In this document: positions 63,622-64,000 of the stretch, piece by piece | How positions within the stretch are numbered: the stretch's first letter is position 1 | Layout: each line of letters opens with the position of its first letter | Assembly (NCBI RefSeq): GCF_011065895.1 | Contig: NZ_JAALCR010000016.1 | Location: 62,001-126,000, forward strand | Origin: Paludisphaera rhizosphaerae | GTDB taxonomy: Bacteria; Planctomycetota; Planctomycetia; Isosphaerales; Isosphaeraceae | DNA: 64,000 bases | Reading direction: 5' to 3' | Notes under the pieces: generated by a model | The model's database searches: none | What the model was told of the DNA's origin: nothing | The model's input: only the letters and a program-made list of their open reading frames with translations | Position numbers and translations under genes: made by a program

Positions 63622-64000
63622 TCGTCACCGCACGAGATTGGAACGATGGCCGTTGGATCGAGGTCGAGGTCGTCGACGGGGCGATCGCCCGGGTCGAAGC
63701 CCTCGATCCCGCGCGGCCGGCTTCCCCGGACGACCCCTTCATCGCGCCGGCGTTCTGGGACATTCAGACGAACGGTCGCTGGGGCCATTCGTTCTCCAGC
63801 TCCGACCTGACCGTCGAACAGGTCGTCGACATCGTCCGCGCCCAGCGGAACCTCGGCGCGGGGCGGATCTGCCCGACGCTCATCACGGCGCCGCCTGAGC
63901 ACACGCTGCACGGGCTGCGGACGATCGCCCAGGCGTGCGACGAGAATCCCGACGTCGACCGCATGGTGGTCGGGATTCACCTGGAAGGGCCGTTCCTCTC
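63618..64000 (+). CDS. N-acetylglucosamine-6-phosphate deacetylase-like, N-terminal part (runs off right edge)
   Basis: The first 127 codons are present. [19 protein letters not shown] corresponds to the first metal-region motif of NagA in which both histidines of the classical HxH are replaced (as in the E. coli-type mono-metal enzyme), and [12 protein letters not shown] carries the metal-binding Glu. NagA removes the acetyl group of GlcNAc-6-P in amino-sugar recycling. The start ATG at 63618 overlaps the pyrG stop codon. The rest of the gene, including the downstream His ligands, lies outside the window. Confidence 0.7.
   Translation, partial: MIVTARDWNDGRWIEVEVVDGAIARVEALDPARPASPDDPFIAPAFWDIQTNGRWGHSFSSSDLTVEQVVDIVRAQRNLGAGRICPTLITAPPEHTLHGLRTIAQACDENPDVDRMVVGIHLEGPFL

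Overview
The window looks like chromosomal DNA from a planctomycete, most plausibly of the Isosphaeraceae (Singulisphaera/Paludisphaera-like). This is an inference from very high GC content and from families that are hallmarks of that phylum: a DUF1559 protein with a prepilin-type N-terminus, a DUF1501 protein paired with a cytochrome-c/DUF1549/LamG/DUF1553 protein, a DUF1570 protein, DUF6807 ('PmoA-like'), many secreted or Tat-exported Gfo/Idh/MocA oxidoreductases, and many dispersed palindromic intergenic elements. No phage, insertion sequence, CRISPR array or rRNA operon was seen.

Layout. Positions 1-9842 (all minus strand): the start of a small conserved protein; a beta-propeller protein behind three tandem AIM24-family paralogues; a divergent membrane pyrophosphatase; a large M14 metallopeptidase; a small LEA-like protein with a strong terminator. 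Positions 10413-16831 (plus): a sugar-conversion set (cupin, PH-like membrane protein, two TIM-barrel isomerase/epimerases flanking a Gfo/Idh dehydrogenase), then a secreted thermonuclease-like protein and a DUF2721 membrane protein. Position 16852-18678 (minus): typA.

Positions 19250-34828 (minus) form what looks like one operon of nine closely spaced genes for plant-polysaccharide breakdown: DUF1559 pseudopilin, PL1-type pectate lyase, a beta-helix/DUF6298-like giant, GH127, a DUF5060/DUF4038 glycosidase, a Tat-exported oxidoreductase, DUF6807, GH95 and a cardiolipin synthase. A divergent GntR/FCD regulator and a second pectate lyase lie to its right. Two related palindromes sit between the DUF1559 and GntR genes and are good operator candidates. 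Further right are a tRNA-Ala(UGC), a CE1-like esterase and a GH10 xylanase (minus) opposed by a LacI regulator (plus). The whole 20-41 kb stretch is therefore a polysaccharide-utilisation locus without SusC/SusD, with two local regulators.

Positions 41.8-64 kb are more ordinary: DUF1570 protein, the DUF1501/PSD1 pair, gamma-carbonic anhydrase, thioesterase, di-haem peroxidase, YfhO-type and TPR-type giant membrane proteins, a family 2 glycosyltransferase overlapping a BshC-like gene, an esterase, pyrG (CTP synthase), and the start of a nagA-like gene overlapping pyrG.

Three large intergenic regions (220-803, 9843-10412, 18679-19249) contain fold-back inverted repeats of different sequence, which resemble dispersed non-coding elements rather than gene remnants. 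Function calls are from reading protein motifs; no database search was run.
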